47,093 nucleotides of DNA from Lentilactobacillus diolivorans DSM 14421 (GTDB lineage Bacteria > Bacillota > Bacilli > Lactobacillales > Lactobacillaceae): NCBI RefSeq assembly GCF_001434255.1, contig NZ_AZEY01000101.1, forward strand, positions 1 through 47,093, in the 5' to 3' direction. Positions 1 through 8,956 of the stretch are shown here, piece by piece. The notes below the pieces were generated by a model. The model did not search any database. It was not told the origin of the DNA and saw only the letters and a list, made by a program, of their open reading frames with translations. Position numbers and translations under genes: made by a program. The first letter of the stretch is position 1, and each line of letters opens with the position of its first letter.

Positions 1-129
1 CGAAATGATTAGAACTTTAATATTTGAATTCACCAACAACAGTTGACGAACAACCACAAAAAGAAGATTGTCCAGTCTCTCTCAGCTAACTTTTTAATAA
101 TGAAATTATCTCAAAGCTGGTTTAACTGT

Positions 130-1161
130 TTAATTCAAATCAACAGGTTCAACCCAGCCATACTTATCTTCAACATCGCCTTCTTGAATTCCGAATAACG
201 TATCATAAAGTTTCTGAGTAACAGGACCTGGTTCTGTTTCACTATAAAAGACATGTTTATCGCCTTTATAGGTCAACGAACCAACAGGTGAAATAACAGC
301 AGCAGTTCCCATGGCACCAGCTTCTGTTAAATTATCAAGCTTATTAATATCGATTTCGGTTTCTTCTGGATTTAATCCTTGGTCTTTAGCAATTTGCAAA
401 ATTGATTTTTTGGTAATTGATGGCAAAATCGAGTTGGATTTCGGCGTCACAAATTGACCGTCCTTAGTAACACCATAGAAGTTGGCACCACCAAATTCAT
501 CAATGTACTTGTGTTCACGTGGATCCAAATATAAACAATCAGCAAAGCCAGCCTTTTTAGCAAGAATAGAAGGCAATAAACTACTTGCATAGTTACCGGC
601 AGTCTTGGCCTGACCAGTTCCAGCATATGCAGCTCGATCATACTCACTAACTGTATATGGCATTGGATGCAATCCTTTGATGTAGGCGCCTACTGGTGTG
701 GCATAGATATGAAAACGATATGTATCTGATGGCGAAACACCAACAACCGGTTGCGTGCCAACCATGAATGGTCGAATATATAAGGAGCCACCACTTCCAT
801 AAGGGGGAACAAATTCTTGGTTTGCTTTAACAACGGCTTTAACTGCTTCAACAAATTTGTCCTTTGGATATTCTTCCATGACTAATCGTTTAGCTGAATT
901 TGCCATTCTTTCAGCATTCATTTCAGGTCGAAATAGATTAATACCACCATCTTTGGTTCGGTAAGCCTTCATTCCTTCAAAAACTTCTTGGCCATAATGT
1001 AAGTCCTCAGCTGCTTCAGAAAATGTTAGCGTCGAATCAGTAGTTAACCCACCATTTTGCCATTTACCATCCTTAAATTCTTCATCATAACTATATGGTA
1101 AATCTCTATATGTAAATCCTAAATTGGACCAATCAAGATCCTTAACATCTTGTTTTGCCAT
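130..1161 (-). CDS. ilvE: Branched-chain amino acid aminotransferase
   Basis: Transfers the amino group between Leu/Ile/Val and 2-oxoglutarate using PLP; cytosolic. In lactobacilli it mainly works in amino acid catabolism and flavour formation. The 343-residue protein has the fold-type IV aminotransferase layout, with HYGQEVFEGMKAY near residue 60 and the PLP lysine in AKTAGNYASS near residue 185. Length fits Gram-positive BCATs, which are longer than the E. coli enzyme. I chose the ATG at 1161: AAGGAGG lies about 10 nt upstream, whereas the in-frame TTG two codons earlier sits too close to it. It is monocistronic with its own promoter, and the leader carries a perfect 12-bp palindrome. Family assignment is secure; substrate range is inferred. 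Confidence 0.95.
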   Translation of the reverse strand: MAKQDVKDLDWSNLGFTYRDLPYSYDEEFKDGKWQNGGLTTDSTLTFSEAAEDLHYGQEVFEGMKAYRTKDGGINLFRPEMNAERMANSAKRLVMEEYPKDKFVEAVKAVVKANQEFVPPYGSGGSLYIRPFMVGTQPVVGVSPSDTYRFHIYATPVGAYIKGLHPMPYTVSEYDRAAYAGTGQAKTAGNYASSLLPSILAKKAGFADCLYLDPREHKYIDEFGGANFYGVTKDGQFVTPKSNSILPSITKKSILQIAKDQGLNPEETEIDINKLDNLTEAGAMGTAAVISPVGSLTYKGDKHVFYSETEPGPVTQKLYDTLFGIQEGDVEDKYGWVEPVDLN

Positions 1162-1237
1162 TCGCAAATAACCTCCTTAAATTAATATTAGGTAATAATG
1201 ATAAGCCTGTAGACTAAGTATGTTTTTCCAATTAGAG

Positions 1238-1249
1238 ATGACCGGTCAT
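1238..1249. promoter_or_regulatory. Perfect 12-bp palindrome in the ilvE leader
   Basis: ATGACCGGTCAT is its own reverse complement. It lies between the ilvE promoter and start codon, just downstream of the predicted transcription start, where a bound repressor would block elongation. I do not recognise it as a CodY or other known box. Operator role is inferred. Confidence 0.4.
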
Positions 1250-1291
1250 AGTATATCTGAACGCTCCCCCAAATCATTAAAATGACTATTC

Positions 1292-1320
1292 AAAATAGTT
1301 TATCATTATTTCCTAGTCAA
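1292..1320 (-). promoter_or_regulatory. Predicted sigma-A promoter of ilvE
   Basis: On the minus strand TTGACT (1320-1315) and TATTTT (1297-1292) are separated by 17 nt. Transcription would start near 1285, giving a leader of about 120 nt. No gene or other clear signal was found in 1321-1520. Confidence 0.55.
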
Positions 1321-1520
1321 TATCTAATTTAATCCTTTTGAAATTACCTGTCAACCCAAACTTCAAATTCACTAAACGGCTGTATTACCGTTACTGGCCT
1401 TTCCTGACTATCAATAAGAAATAACTTAGAAAAGCCACTTTTAATCCCTCAATCCTTAGAAAACCTTTTATAAAAATTGACAACCTCTATGTATTGAATG
1501 GCAAAAAAATCTCATAATCA

Positions 1521-1566
1521 AAAACGGCGGCCAAGACAAAATTGTGGTTGTCTCGACCGCCGTTAT
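1521..1566 (-). terminator. Terminator after the cysteine desulfurase operon
   Basis: The GC-rich arms AACGGCGG and CCGCCGTT, with internal pairing of GACAA and TTGTC, are followed on the minus strand by a T-run (CGTTTTTG). It lies about 50 nt beyond the DUF1831 stop codon. Confidence 0.85.
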
Positions 1567-1614
1567 AAAAAGTCACTGCAAGATCTTCAAGTTTAGCTAG
1601 CAGAACACACAAAG

Positions 1615-1956
1615 CTATCCGCGCTTAATAACCTCACGACTAATCAAATTATCAATTAAAAAGTGATACTGTTCAACACTTTCCTTAGTGTCTTGTGTTT
1701 TAAAAATATTGTATTTCTGTAACCCGTTACCAGTTGTGATAGCCATTCTAAAGCCGTCCATGTTTTTTGAGACCATCATTTTAAATTTATATCCGGCATT
1801 ATACGGCGAATTGGGATCTAATGATCGTTCTAGTGAAAAATTACCAGCTTTGGTTTCGACAAACCCAAGGTCTTTTAATGTATATCGTTTAATGTTTTCA
1901 CTAATTTCATATTGAGTTGGATCACCATTCACTTTAGCAATTTTTGAAAATGCCAT
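1615..1956 (-). CDS. DUF1831 family protein
   Basis: A 113-residue soluble protein without signal peptide or membrane segment. It resembles the DUF1831 family of lactobacilli and relatives, which characteristically follows a cysteine desulfurase gene. Its start codon overlaps the end of that gene by one base, so the two are translationally coupled. The function is not established; context suggests a role tied to sulfur mobilisation. No metal-binding or catalytic motif is visible. It is the last gene of the operon and is followed by a strong terminator. Confidence 0.8.
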   Translation of the reverse strand: MAFSKIAKVNGDPTQYEISENIKRYTLKDLGFVETKAGNFSLERSLDPNSPYNAGYKFKMMVSKNMDGFRMAITTGNGLQKYNIFKTQDTKESVEQYHFLIDNLISREVIKRG

Positions 1957-3119
1957 TACGACTTCACCTCTTTGCTTTTAATTCGAGTCACAATTTGAGT
2001 GATTGAATCAACAAGTTTATCAAGATCTTCATAAGTATTATACCGGCCAAAACTAACCCGCAATGATTCAGAAATTCGTGGACTATCTTTTCCATACATT
2101 GCAACTAAAACGTGAGACGGTTCAATACTCCCAGCTGTGCAAGCGGATCCCCCGGAGACGGCAATTCCCGCCAAATCAAGATTAGTTTGTAAAACATAGG
2201 TTGAAATTCCTTTAATCCAAATGTTGAAAACGTGATTCAAGTTATCTTCAGTAATCCGGCCATTGACTTCAAAATCAATGCCATTAGCGGTCAGTTTGTC
2301 GGCAATATATTTTTTGAACTTTAAATACTTTTCCTGCCGATGAGCCTTTTCTTCAGGGGTAATCGTCTCAACCGCCTTGGCAAATCCAGCAATTGCTGGT
2401 ACATTCTCGGTCCCTGCACGACGTTTGGTTTCCTGATCACCACCCTTGATTAAAGGTGGAAAGTTAATCCCATTACGCTTGTACAAGAAGCCAATCATCT
2501 TCGGCCCATTAATCTTATGAGCAGAAGTTGATAACAGATCAATGTGGTCACGTTTAACATCAATATCGAGCAAGCCGTATGCCTGAACTGCATCGGTATG
2601 AAACCAGGCCTGATGATCTTTCAAGAGTTCACCAATTTCATGAATTGGCATTATTGAACCAACCTCGTTATTTCCAGTCATGATTGAAACTAAAATTGTT
2701 TCGTCATCTAAGGCCGCTTTCAAATCATCCAATGAAATATTACCGTATTCGTCTACTGGTAAATAAGTAATTCGAAAGCCCATTTTTTCGAGAGCTGCTG
2801 CCGGTTTTAGAATCGCTTCGTGTTCGATAGCGGTTGTAATAATATGATTTCCCAAGGATTTACGGGCAATTGCCGTTTGCATAACGGCGGTATTGTCGCT
2901 TTCAGAACCACCACTTGTAAAAATAATATCATCGGGGTTTGCATTGATACTTTTAGCAATTGTTTCACGTGAACTTTCCATTACCTCACGCGCCTGGCGC
3001 CCTAAGCCATACAAAGTTGATGCATTGCCATAAACATTTTTATATTTATCCATCAATTCGGCGTAAACTTCATCGGAAACCCTTGTTGTTGCCGCATTAT
3101 CTAAATATATTTCTTTCAA
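1956..3119 (-). CDS. Cysteine desulfurase (NifS/IscS-like)
   Basis: PLP enzyme that removes sulfur from L-cysteine and passes it as a persulfide to acceptors for Fe-S cluster or tRNA thiolation. The 387 residues match the class V aminotransferase fold. The N-terminus is IYLDNAATTRVS, the PLP lysine is in SAHKINGPK near residue 202, and the persulfide cysteine is in GGSACTAGS near residue 327. Whether it serves thiouridine synthesis (IscS/NifZ-like) or clusters (SufS-like) cannot be settled; no suf or thiI gene is in the window. It lies 18 nt after mtnN and overlaps the DUF1831 gene. Confidence 0.93.
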   Translation of the reverse strand: MKEIYLDNAATTRVSDEVYAELMDKYKNVYGNASTLYGLGRQAREVMESSRETIAKSINANPDDIIFTSGGSESDNTAVMQTAIARKSLGNHIITTAIEHEAILKPAAALEKMGFRITYLPVDEYGNISLDDLKAALDDETILVSIMTGNNEVGSIMPIHEIGELLKDHQAWFHTDAVQAYGLLDIDVKRDHIDLLSTSAHKINGPKMIGFLYKRNGINFPPLIKGGDQETKRRAGTENVPAIAGFAKAVETITPEEKAHRQEKYLKFKKYIADKLTANGIDFEVNGRITEDNLNHVFNIWIKGISTYVLQTNLDLAGIAVSGGSACTAGSIEPSHVLVAMYGKDSPRISESLRVSFGRYNTYEDLDKLVDSITQIVTRIKSKEVKS

Positions 3120-3137
3120 GAATTTTCACTTCCTAAA

Positions 3138-3827
3138 TCATTCGTTTTCAAACAAATCAATTAACATCTGACCAGACTTTTTACCCGCCGTAATAATAAA
3201 CTGGTCAAAGCTGACTTCAGCATTCTCATCACCGACATCCGACATTGCTCTAATCACAACATAAGGCACATGGTTCTGATAGGCAACCTGCCCCACTGCA
3301 GCACCTTCCATTTCCGAGCAAAGCGCATCTGGAAAATCTTTTTTGATTGCTTTAATACGGTTCGAATCTGCAATGAATTGGTCACCGGAAACAATCAAGC
3401 CACGATGAGCGATCACGTTGCTATCTTTAGCAGCCCGATCAATCTTATCACCCAGCTCCGAGGAAGCGGGAAATCTGGCAGGAAAGCCAGGCAGTTGACC
3501 AACCTTATAACCAGAGGTGGTCACGTCAACGTCATGATAGGCAGTTTCCGTTGAAATCACAATGTCGCCAATCGATAATCCCGTGCCAATCCCACCAGCG
3601 GAACCAGAATTAATGACAGCGTCAACGTGAAACTCGTTAATCAACGTTGACGTGGTAATACCGGCTTGAACTTTACCAATTCCCGATTTGACCAATACAA
3701 CGTCTTGATTATGAATTTTACCGAGATAAAATTTCATCTGAGCGTACTCAATTGTTGCCTCATTTTCAAGTGCCTCAGATAAGACAGCAAGTTCTTCGTC
3801 CATTGCACAAATAATTCCATAAACCAT
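3138..3827 (-). CDS. mtnN: 5'-methylthioadenosine/S-adenosylhomocysteine nucleosidase
   Basis: Hydrolyses MTA and S-adenosylhomocysteine to adenine plus the thioribose sugar, removing methylation by-products and supplying S-ribosylhomocysteine for LuxS/AI-2. The 229 residues are typical of Pfs/MtnN. Visible motifs are the N-terminal GIICAMDEE, NSGSAGG near residue 75, the substrate-binding SEMEGAA near residue 172 and the catalytic aspartate in RAMSDVGDEN. An AAGGAG site precedes the ATG. It shares an operon with the cysteine desulfurase, a sensible link within the methionine/cysteine cycle. Confidence 0.96.
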   Translation of the reverse strand: MVYGIICAMDEELAVLSEALENEATIEYAQMKFYLGKIHNQDVVLVKSGIGKVQAGITTSTLINEFHVDAVINSGSAGGIGTGLSIGDIVISTETAYHDVDVTTSGYKVGQLPGFPARFPASSELGDKIDRAAKDSNVIAHRGLIVSGDQFIADSNRIKAIKKDFPDALCSEMEGAAVGQVAYQNHVPYVVIRAMSDVGDENAEVSFDQFIITAGKKSGQMLIDLFENE

Positions 3828-3839
3828 GAAAGATTCTCC

Positions 3840-4139
3840 TTAATTAACAAAGAAAAGCACCAAGTAAACGATCAAAATCAGAACTGCTAAAATTGAAATA
3901 ATCCAGTTTAATCGTCGATTGGTCTTTCTCCATCGAAATGTTTTAAAATCAGGTGCTTGATCTGTAGTTGGCGCTTCATCGTTTGGCAGATCCTGATGAT
4001 GCTGCCGCGCATATTGTCGTTCAACTTGAACACGGCGTTTATCACGCTGCTCGAAATCTTTTTCCTGTTGCCCCTTAAGTTTTCGATATTGTTCACGCGT
4101 TAACGTCGATTTTGTTGTTTTATCGTCATCACTTGCCAA
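3840..4139 (-). CDS. Small single-pass membrane protein, unknown function
   Basis: A 99-residue protein with a highly charged Lys/Arg/Glu/Gln-rich N-terminal part (about residues 1-70, probably helical and cytosolic) and one C-terminal hydrophobic segment (about 75-97, starting RRLNWIISILAVL). It resembles conserved hypothetical proteins placed between nudF and mtnN in lactobacilli. The start is TTG, eight bases after AGGTGA; no ATG lies nearby. It sits 12 nt before mtnN. I cannot assign a role; a tail-anchored topology is likely. Confidence 0.75.
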   Translation of the reverse strand: MASDDDKTTKSTLTREQYRKLKGQQEKDFEQRDKRRVQVERQYARQHHQDLPNDEAPTTDQAPDFKTFRWRKTNRRLNWIISILAVLILIVYLVLFFVN

Positions 4140-4150
4140 AAATCAGTCAC

Positions 4151-4693
4151 CTACTTTTGCATTAATTGCCAATACTGGATGGCCATAATCGTTTTGGCAT
4201 CCCGAATTTCACCATTCGCAATCATTTGAATGGCTTCATCAAGTGTTTTCTCAAAGATTTCCAAAAATTCGCCCTTGTCTCTTGGCAATTGATTTTTTAC
4301 AGGTTCCAAATCAGTGGCTAAATATAAACGCATATATTCGTCAGAAAAACCCACTGAAGTATAGAACCCATATAAAGCTCTTACCTTCTGGGGAACATAG
4401 CGAATCTCTTCATTTAATTCCCGAATAACGGCGTGATGAAAATTAGAGTCGCGTTGATCTACTTTGCCAGCGGGAATTTCAATGGTTGTCGTTTCTGCAG
4501 GTGCCCGCCATTGTTTCTCAAGGATTATTTTATTATCTCGTGTTAACGCTAAAATTGCCACAGCACCCGAATGATGAACAATTTCCCGAAAAGCCAATTG
4601 CCCATTGGGAAGCTCCACAGATTGTTTCTCTACATTAATGATAGCGCCCTTGTAAATTTCAGTGGAACTAGTTACGCGTTCTTCAAAATCCAA
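4151..4693 (-). CDS. nudF: Nudix hydrolase, ADP-ribose pyrophosphatase type
   Basis: Predicted to split ADP-ribose into AMP and ribose-5-phosphate, clearing nucleotide by-products. The protein is 180 residues. The Nudix box near residues 76-100 starts PAGKVDQRD and continues AVIRELNEE. The REL-x-EE metal-binding core is intact, but the usual first glutamate is aspartate, the spacing is one residue longer and the final glycine is arginine. The start is TTG shortly after AAAGGTGA. A well-formed promoter lies upstream, so this is probably the first gene of a five-gene operon (Nudix, membrane protein, mtnN, cysteine desulfurase, DUF1831). Confidence 0.88.
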   Translation of the reverse strand: MDFEERVTSSTEIYKGAIINVEKQSVELPNGQLAFREIVHHSGAVAILALTRDNKIILEKQWRAPAETTTIEIPAGKVDQRDSNFHHAVIRELNEEIRYVPQKVRALYGFYTSVGFSDEYMRLYLATDLEPVKNQLPRDKGEFLEIFEKTLDEAIQMIANGEIRDAKTIMAIQYWQLMQK

Positions 4694-4717
4694 AAAATCA
4701 CCTTTTTCAATATCTTT

Positions 4718-4746
4718 ATTCTACAAACAAACCGATATCAATGCAA
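4718..4746 (-). promoter_or_regulatory. Promoter of the nudF-mtnN-desulfurase operon
   Basis: TTGCAT (4746-4741) and TAGAAT (4723-4718) on the minus strand are spaced by 17 nt. The region also contains AACCGAT...ATCGGTT arms that could act as a weak terminator for the upstream cold-shock gene. Confidence 0.55.
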
Positions 4747-4759
4747 TCGAATCGGTTAT

Positions 4760-4963
4760 TTAATCTTCAATCTGGGCTTTGGCAGCCTGAGGCCCCTTTT
4801 GTCCCTCAACGACAACGTAGGTCACCTTGGCATTTTCCTGAATTCGGTGATACTGATCTTCAGGAAAGGCATTTTTAAAAAAGAAAAGGTCCTCTCCTGC
4901 TTCTTGTTTAATGAACCCAAATGCATTTTTTGAATTATAACTTTTAATTGTTCCCTTTAACAT
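4760..4963 (-). CDS. Divergent cold-shock domain protein
   Basis: A 67-residue OB-fold protein of the CspA family, expected to bind single-stranded RNA or DNA. The fold is recognisable from the start MLKGTIKSYN and the terminal GPQAAKAQIE. The RNA-binding motifs are altered: the usual KGFGFI reads NAFGFI, the VFVHF-type motif reads LFFFKNAF, and the tryptophan of KWFN is replaced (KSYN). It is therefore probably a specialised paralogue, not the main cold-inducible Csp. AAGGAG precedes the ATG. The ileS terminator lies only about 30 nt upstream of the start codon, and a possible promoter (TTTCAA, 17 nt, TAGAAT at 5038-5033) overlaps that hairpin. Confidence 0.85.
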   Translation of the reverse strand: MLKGTIKSYNSKNAFGFIKQEAGEDLFFFKNAFPEDQYHRIQENAKVTYVVVEGQKGPQAAKAQIED

Positions 4964-4994
4964 TAATTTTCTCCTTAACGACTATGATTAGTCT

Positions 4995-5036
4995 ACAAAA
5001 AATGAGACTGTCGACATAACTGCCACAGTCTCATTC
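4995..5036 (-). terminator. Terminator after ileS, ahead of csp
   Basis: Perfect 11-bp arms AATGAGACTGT / ACAGTCTCATT with a 13-nt loop, followed on the minus strand by six Ts. It ends ileS transcription and lies immediately before the cold-shock gene. Confidence 0.85.
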
Positions 5037-5188
5037 TACTGGTTTAATCACTTTATTGAAATGGTATTCCATAAAATATAAGCGAAATTGAAGGAATATG
5101 AATAAAATATTCTTTATCTCATTCATTCAACACCTACAAAGAAGCTGGAGTCTCCATATCATCTCATAGCAAAAACCAAATTAATAAA

Positions 5189-7996
5189 TTACTTTTCTTC
5201 GAATCCTGCACCAACCGTCTCAGGAAATTCACTGCGGACGATATCGGCACATGATTTACAGAACGTTGGATAATCCGGATCAGAGCCAACATCTTTTCTA
5301 ACTAGTCGACAACGTTCACATGTCTTGCCTTCAGCCGGCTTAACTGATAATGCAAGGCCATCACTATCGAATTTCGTACTGTCAGCCGGTGCATCACTGA
5401 ACGCCTTAACCTCTAATTGAGAAACCAGCAAAACAGTTGCCATGTCAACATGGAGATCATTTAATAAATCAGCAACTTCGGAAGTTGCGTAAATGGTTAA
5501 GGCGGCTTCGGAAGCTTTACCGATCTCCTTAGCATCCCGTGCTTCTTCCAATACCTTCAAGACATCATCACGATAACCCATAAACTTAGTCCATTTTGTT
5601 AAAATGGCATCATCATTATCAAAATGTTTGGGTTCAGGAATATCAGTCAGTTGAACATACGATTCAGGCTCCTTCAAAAAGCCCCAAATTTCTTCAGCAG
5701 TATGCGGTAGAACTGGTGTCATCAATTTAGTTAACGACGTGACAATGTTGTACATCACCGTCTGCATTGATCGACGTTTATGACCATCTTCCTTATCGAT
5801 ATAAACAATGTCCTTAGCCATATCCAAATAGAAAGCTGACAGGTCACTTGTCACAAAGCCTAGGAATTTCTTGTAAAGCGTTAAGAAATCGTACTTTTCA
5901 TAACAATCTCGTGCTTCGCCAAGGAATCGATTGAATAGAACAGTCATGTACTGATCTTGACTTTCTAGTTCTGCAAATGGAATTGCATTTGTCTTTGGAT
6001 CAAAATCAGTTGTGTTAGCTAACAAGAACCGCATTGTGTTTCGGATCTTTTTATAGGAATCCGAAACTTTGACAAAGTTCTCTGTACTGACACGAACATC
6101 GGCAGAAGTGTCAACCGATGTGACCCAAAGTCGGACAATTTCAGCACCCATTTTTTTAATAATATCAATTGGTGCAATCGTATTCCCCAATGATTTACTC
6201 ATCTTGTGACCTTCGCCATCAAGTGTAAATCCTTGCGAAACAATGGACTTATATGGTGCATGATTTGAAACAGCAACACTGGTAATCAAGCTTGAATTAA
6301 ACCAACCACGGTACTGGTCCGAACCTTCAAGATACATATCAGAAGGATAAGTTAATTCTGGCCGCTCAGCAAGGACCCCTTGGTGAGAAGAACCAGAATC
6401 AAACCAAACATCCATAATGTCATTTTCTTTAGTAAAGTTACCATTGGGAGAATGTTCACTCTTAAATCCGTCAGGCAACAGATCCTTGGCATCACGTTCA
6501 AACCAAACGTCTGATCCATACTTTTCAAATAGATCCGCAACATGGTTAATTGTTTCTTCAGTGATAATCGCTTCGCCATCTTCACCGTAGAAGATTGGTA
6601 GTGGAACACCCCAAACCCGTTGACGAGAAATGACCCAGTCGCCACGATCCTTAATCATATTGGCAAGCCGAACCTTCCCCCAACTTGGGTAGAATGTCAC
6701 TTCATCAATTGCTTTTAAAATATCATCTTTAATTTTGTCAACTGATGCAAACCACTGTGGCGTCGCCCGGAAAATAATCGGCTTTTTAGTCCGCCAGTCA
6801 AATGGATAACTATGTTTGATCGGCATGTAATCAAGTAATAAATTAGCTGATCTTAACTTGTCAAGTGAGATTTTGTTAGCATCATCGTAAAAGACCCCCG
6901 CAAAATCTTTTCCGGCTTCTTCTGTTAGATACCCTTTATCATCGACAGGGGCAAAAATTGGTAAGCCATACTTCTTACCGATATTGTAGTCATCATCCCC
7001 ATAACCAGGGGCAGTATGCACTAATCCGGTCCCGGCATCCAACGTGACAAAGTCGCCCAACATTGTTAATAATTTTTTACTATGATCAAATGGATGTTCA
7101 GCCAGCACCCCTTCAAGTTGTTCGCCTTTGACGGTCTTGAGTGTTTTAACATTTTTCCAGTCAAACAACCCTTCATCCTTTTCAACCAACTCAGTAGCAA
7201 TCACAAACTTACGATCGTCACCTTCTGGCTGAACAACAGAATAGTCAAAACCGGCATCCACAGTAATTCCCTCTGAAGCTGGAATGGTCCACGGTGTCGT
7301 CGTCCAAACAACCATGTAAGTGTTCTCATCATCAAGGACGCCTTTACCGTCAACCACTTTTTCCCCATAAAAGGCGGATGGTGAAGTCACATCGTGGTAT
7401 TCAACTTCGGCTTCAGCAAGCGCCGATTCAGAAGACCATGACCAGTAGACGGGCTTCTTGCCTTTGTAAATGAGTCCACGTTTTGCAAATGCACCAAAGA
7501 CACGAACTTCTTGAGCTTCAAATTCAGGCTTTAAAGTAAGGTACGGGTCGTCCCAATCACCCGATACACCTAGCCGTTTAAACTCAGCCTTTTGTCGCTC
7601 AACTTGTTTCATCGCATAATCATGGCACAATTTACGAAAATCATTTGTTGACATCTTTTTCCGATCGTAACCTGCTTGAGTTAATTTCTGCTCAATTGGT
7701 AGACCATGAGTATCCCAGCCGGGAACATAGGGTGCCCGGAACCCAGTCATTGATTTATATCGAACAATAATATCCTTTGAAATTTTGTTCATCGCATGGC
7801 CCATGTGAATGTCTCCATTTGCATATGGTGGTCCATCATGCAAGACAAATGTTGGTTTGCCTTGATTTAATTTTTGGCGTTGTTCATAAACACGATTCTC
7901 ATCCCATGCTTTTTGGCGTTCCACTTCTTTTACAGGAAGATTACCGCGCATTTTAAATTTCGTTTTTCCTAAGTTTAAAGTATCTTTTACTCGCAT
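5189..7996 (-). CDS. ileS: Isoleucyl-tRNA synthetase
   Basis: Charges tRNA-Ile and edits mis-activated valine. The 935 residues show the class I HIGH motif in [11 protein letters not shown] (near 57-67), the CP1 editing domain with [10 protein letters not shown], the KMSKS motif in [10 protein letters not shown] near residue 598, and a C-terminal zinc site with two Cys pairs (CERC and CKSC), the bacterial short-tail type. The open frame continues about 40 codons further upstream, but those codons run through the T-box terminator, so I start at the ATG at 7996 ([10 protein letters not shown]), which has AGAAGGGAAG upstream. It lies downstream of divIVA, a common arrangement in Firmicutes. Confidence 0.97.
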   Translation of the reverse strand: MRVKDTLNLGKTKFKMRGNLPVKEVERQKAWDENRVYEQRQKLNQGKPTFVLHDGPPYANGDIHMGHAMNKISKDIIVRYKSMTGFRAPYVPGWDTHGLPIEQKLTQAGYDRKKMSTNDFRKLCHDYAMKQVERQKAEFKRLGVSGDWDDPYLTLKPEFEAQEVRVFGAFAKRGLIYKGKKPVYWSWSSESALAEAEVEYHDVTSPSAFYGEKVVDGKGVLDDENTYMVVWTTTPWTIPASEGITVDAGFDYSVVQPEGDDRKFVIATELVEKDEGLFDWKNVKTLKTVKGEQLEGVLAEHPFDHSKKLLTMLGDFVTLDAGTGLVHTAPGYGDDDYNIGKKYGLPIFAPVDDKGYLTEEAGKDFAGVFYDDANKISLDKLRSANLLLDYMPIKHSYPFDWRTKKPIIFRATPQWFASVDKIKDDILKAIDEVTFYPSWGKVRLANMIKDRGDWVISRQRVWGVPLPIFYGEDGEAIITEETINHVADLFEKYGSDVWFERDAKDLLPDGFKSEHSPNGNFTKENDIMDVWFDSGSSHQGVLAERPELTYPSDMYLEGSDQYRGWFNSSLITSVAVSNHAPYKSIVSQGFTLDGEGHKMSKSLGNTIAPIDIIKKMGAEIVRLWVTSVDTSADVRVSTENFVKVSDSYKKIRNTMRFLLANTTDFDPKTNAIPFAELESQDQYMTVLFNRFLGEARDCYEKYDFLTLYKKFLGFVTSDLSAFYLDMAKDIVYIDKEDGHKRRSMQTVMYNIVTSLTKLMTPVLPHTAEEIWGFLKEPESYVQLTDIPEPKHFDNDDAILTKWTKFMGYRDDVLKVLEEARDAKEIGKASEAALTIYATSEVADLLNDLHVDMATVLLVSQLEVKAFSDAPADSTKFDSDGLALSVKPAEGKTCERCRLVRKDVGSDPDYPTFCKSCADIVRSEFPETVGAGFEEK

Positions 7997-8066
7997 TCCT
8001 GAACTTCCCTTCTCTGAAATATTAATAGGATTAATAACACTAAGATCGCTAGGAATCTCATGATAC

Positions 8067-8250
8067 AAAAAAAGATCTCGTCGCAAGGGACGAAATCTTT
8101 TTCGTGGTACCACCCAATTTTAGAATTTCTCAATTCTATCTCTTAAAATAATCGATATGTACTAGAGATGATCAATTTCATTAACTGTTGACTGCTAAAC
8201 TTTCACCATCTTTAGCTCGCTATTGTTTCAGTTAGTAACTTTCTGGTCTC
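8067..8250 (-). promoter_or_regulatory. T-box riboswitch leader of ileS
   Basis: The minus strand carries the T-box core GGGTGGTACCACG (8116-8104). It is followed by a terminator hairpin (arms AAAGATTTCGTC and GACGAGATCTTT, T-run ending near 8067). Upstream, Stem I is bounded by AGAGA and TCTCT, and AACTG pairs with CAGTT. In the specifier loop GAAATTGATC contains both ATT (8176-8174) and ATC, each an isoleucine codon, matching the downstream gene. Uncharged tRNA-Ile would pair with the TGGT bulge and block termination. Confidence 0.92.
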
Positions 8251-8263
8251 TAATCGATTAAAA

Positions 8264-8941
8264 CTATTTATTTGATTTATCGGGATAAATGACAACTGCC
8301 TGCAACGAATCATCATTCCTAGCGGGTGTATTCTCAACCATGTCCGCATTATTATCCTGTTTGGTTTCTGATTCTACCCCAGCACTTACAGGATTGTCAA
8401 GGTCTCCAACAACTTTTTCAATATCTTCGTAAGTTGTCGTCGGTGTATCTTCAACCAAATGATCCCAGTCGGATCCTTTAATAACTTCCAATTGGCTTTC
8501 AAGCATTACTTGAAGCCGTTGTCGGAATACTCGGGTATTCTTCTTCAAATCATCAGTCTCGATTGCCAACTTCTTTGCTCGTTTTGAGGCTTCTTCTAGA
8601 ATTTGATTAGACTTTTCATGAGCAGCATTCAAAATATCGTCAGCTTTTTTTTGAGCCTCACGATTTGTAATTTCAGCTTCCTTTTTAGAATTTGTTTTAA
8701 CCTTGTCGGCGGCTTCTTGGGCAACTAGGATTGATTGATTCAGTGAGTCCTTTAAATCATTAAAATACGAAAGTTTATCCTTTGACTCACTTAACTGAGA
8801 TCTTAAATCCTTATTCTCTTCCAAAATAATTTGGTAATCCTTAATAATTTGATCTAAAAAATCATTAACTTCATCAACGTTATACCCTCGTAATTTTGTT
8901 GAAAACTCTTTATTATGAATATCCTGTGGGCTTAATACCAT
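8264..8941 (-). CDS. divIVA: Cell division / polar growth protein DivIVA
   Basis: Membrane-curvature-sensing coiled-coil protein that recruits partners to septa and poles. The 225 residues start with the conserved MVLSPQDIHNKEFSTKLRGY and VDEVNDFLDQI lipid-binding region (1-45). A long coiled coil follows, about residues 45-150, rich in Lys/Glu/Ala. The acidic, low-complexity tail (about 165-225) is not conserved. It closes the dcw cluster, 15 nt after ylmH, and is followed by the ileS T-box. Confidence 0.95.
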   Translation of the reverse strand: MVLSPQDIHNKEFSTKLRGYNVDEVNDFLDQIIKDYQIILEENKDLRSQLSESKDKLSYFNDLKDSLNQSILVAQEAADKVKTNSKKEAEITNREAQKKADDILNAAHEKSNQILEEASKRAKKLAIETDDLKKNTRVFRQRLQVMLESQLEVIKGSDWDHLVEDTPTTTYEDIEKVVGDLDNPVSAGVESETKQDNNADMVENTPARNDDSLQAVVIYPDKSNK

Positions 8942-8956
8942 AATGAATCAATCCTC

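Noticed and set aside
4151-4693. Nudix gene as a broken pseudogene because of its altered box
   Set aside because: The reading frame is full length and REL-x-EE metal ligands are kept; the variation is within family range.
7997-8113. A 39-codon N-terminal extension of IleS
   Set aside because: It runs through the T-box antiterminator/terminator and lacks a ribosome site; family alignment starts at MRVKDTLN.
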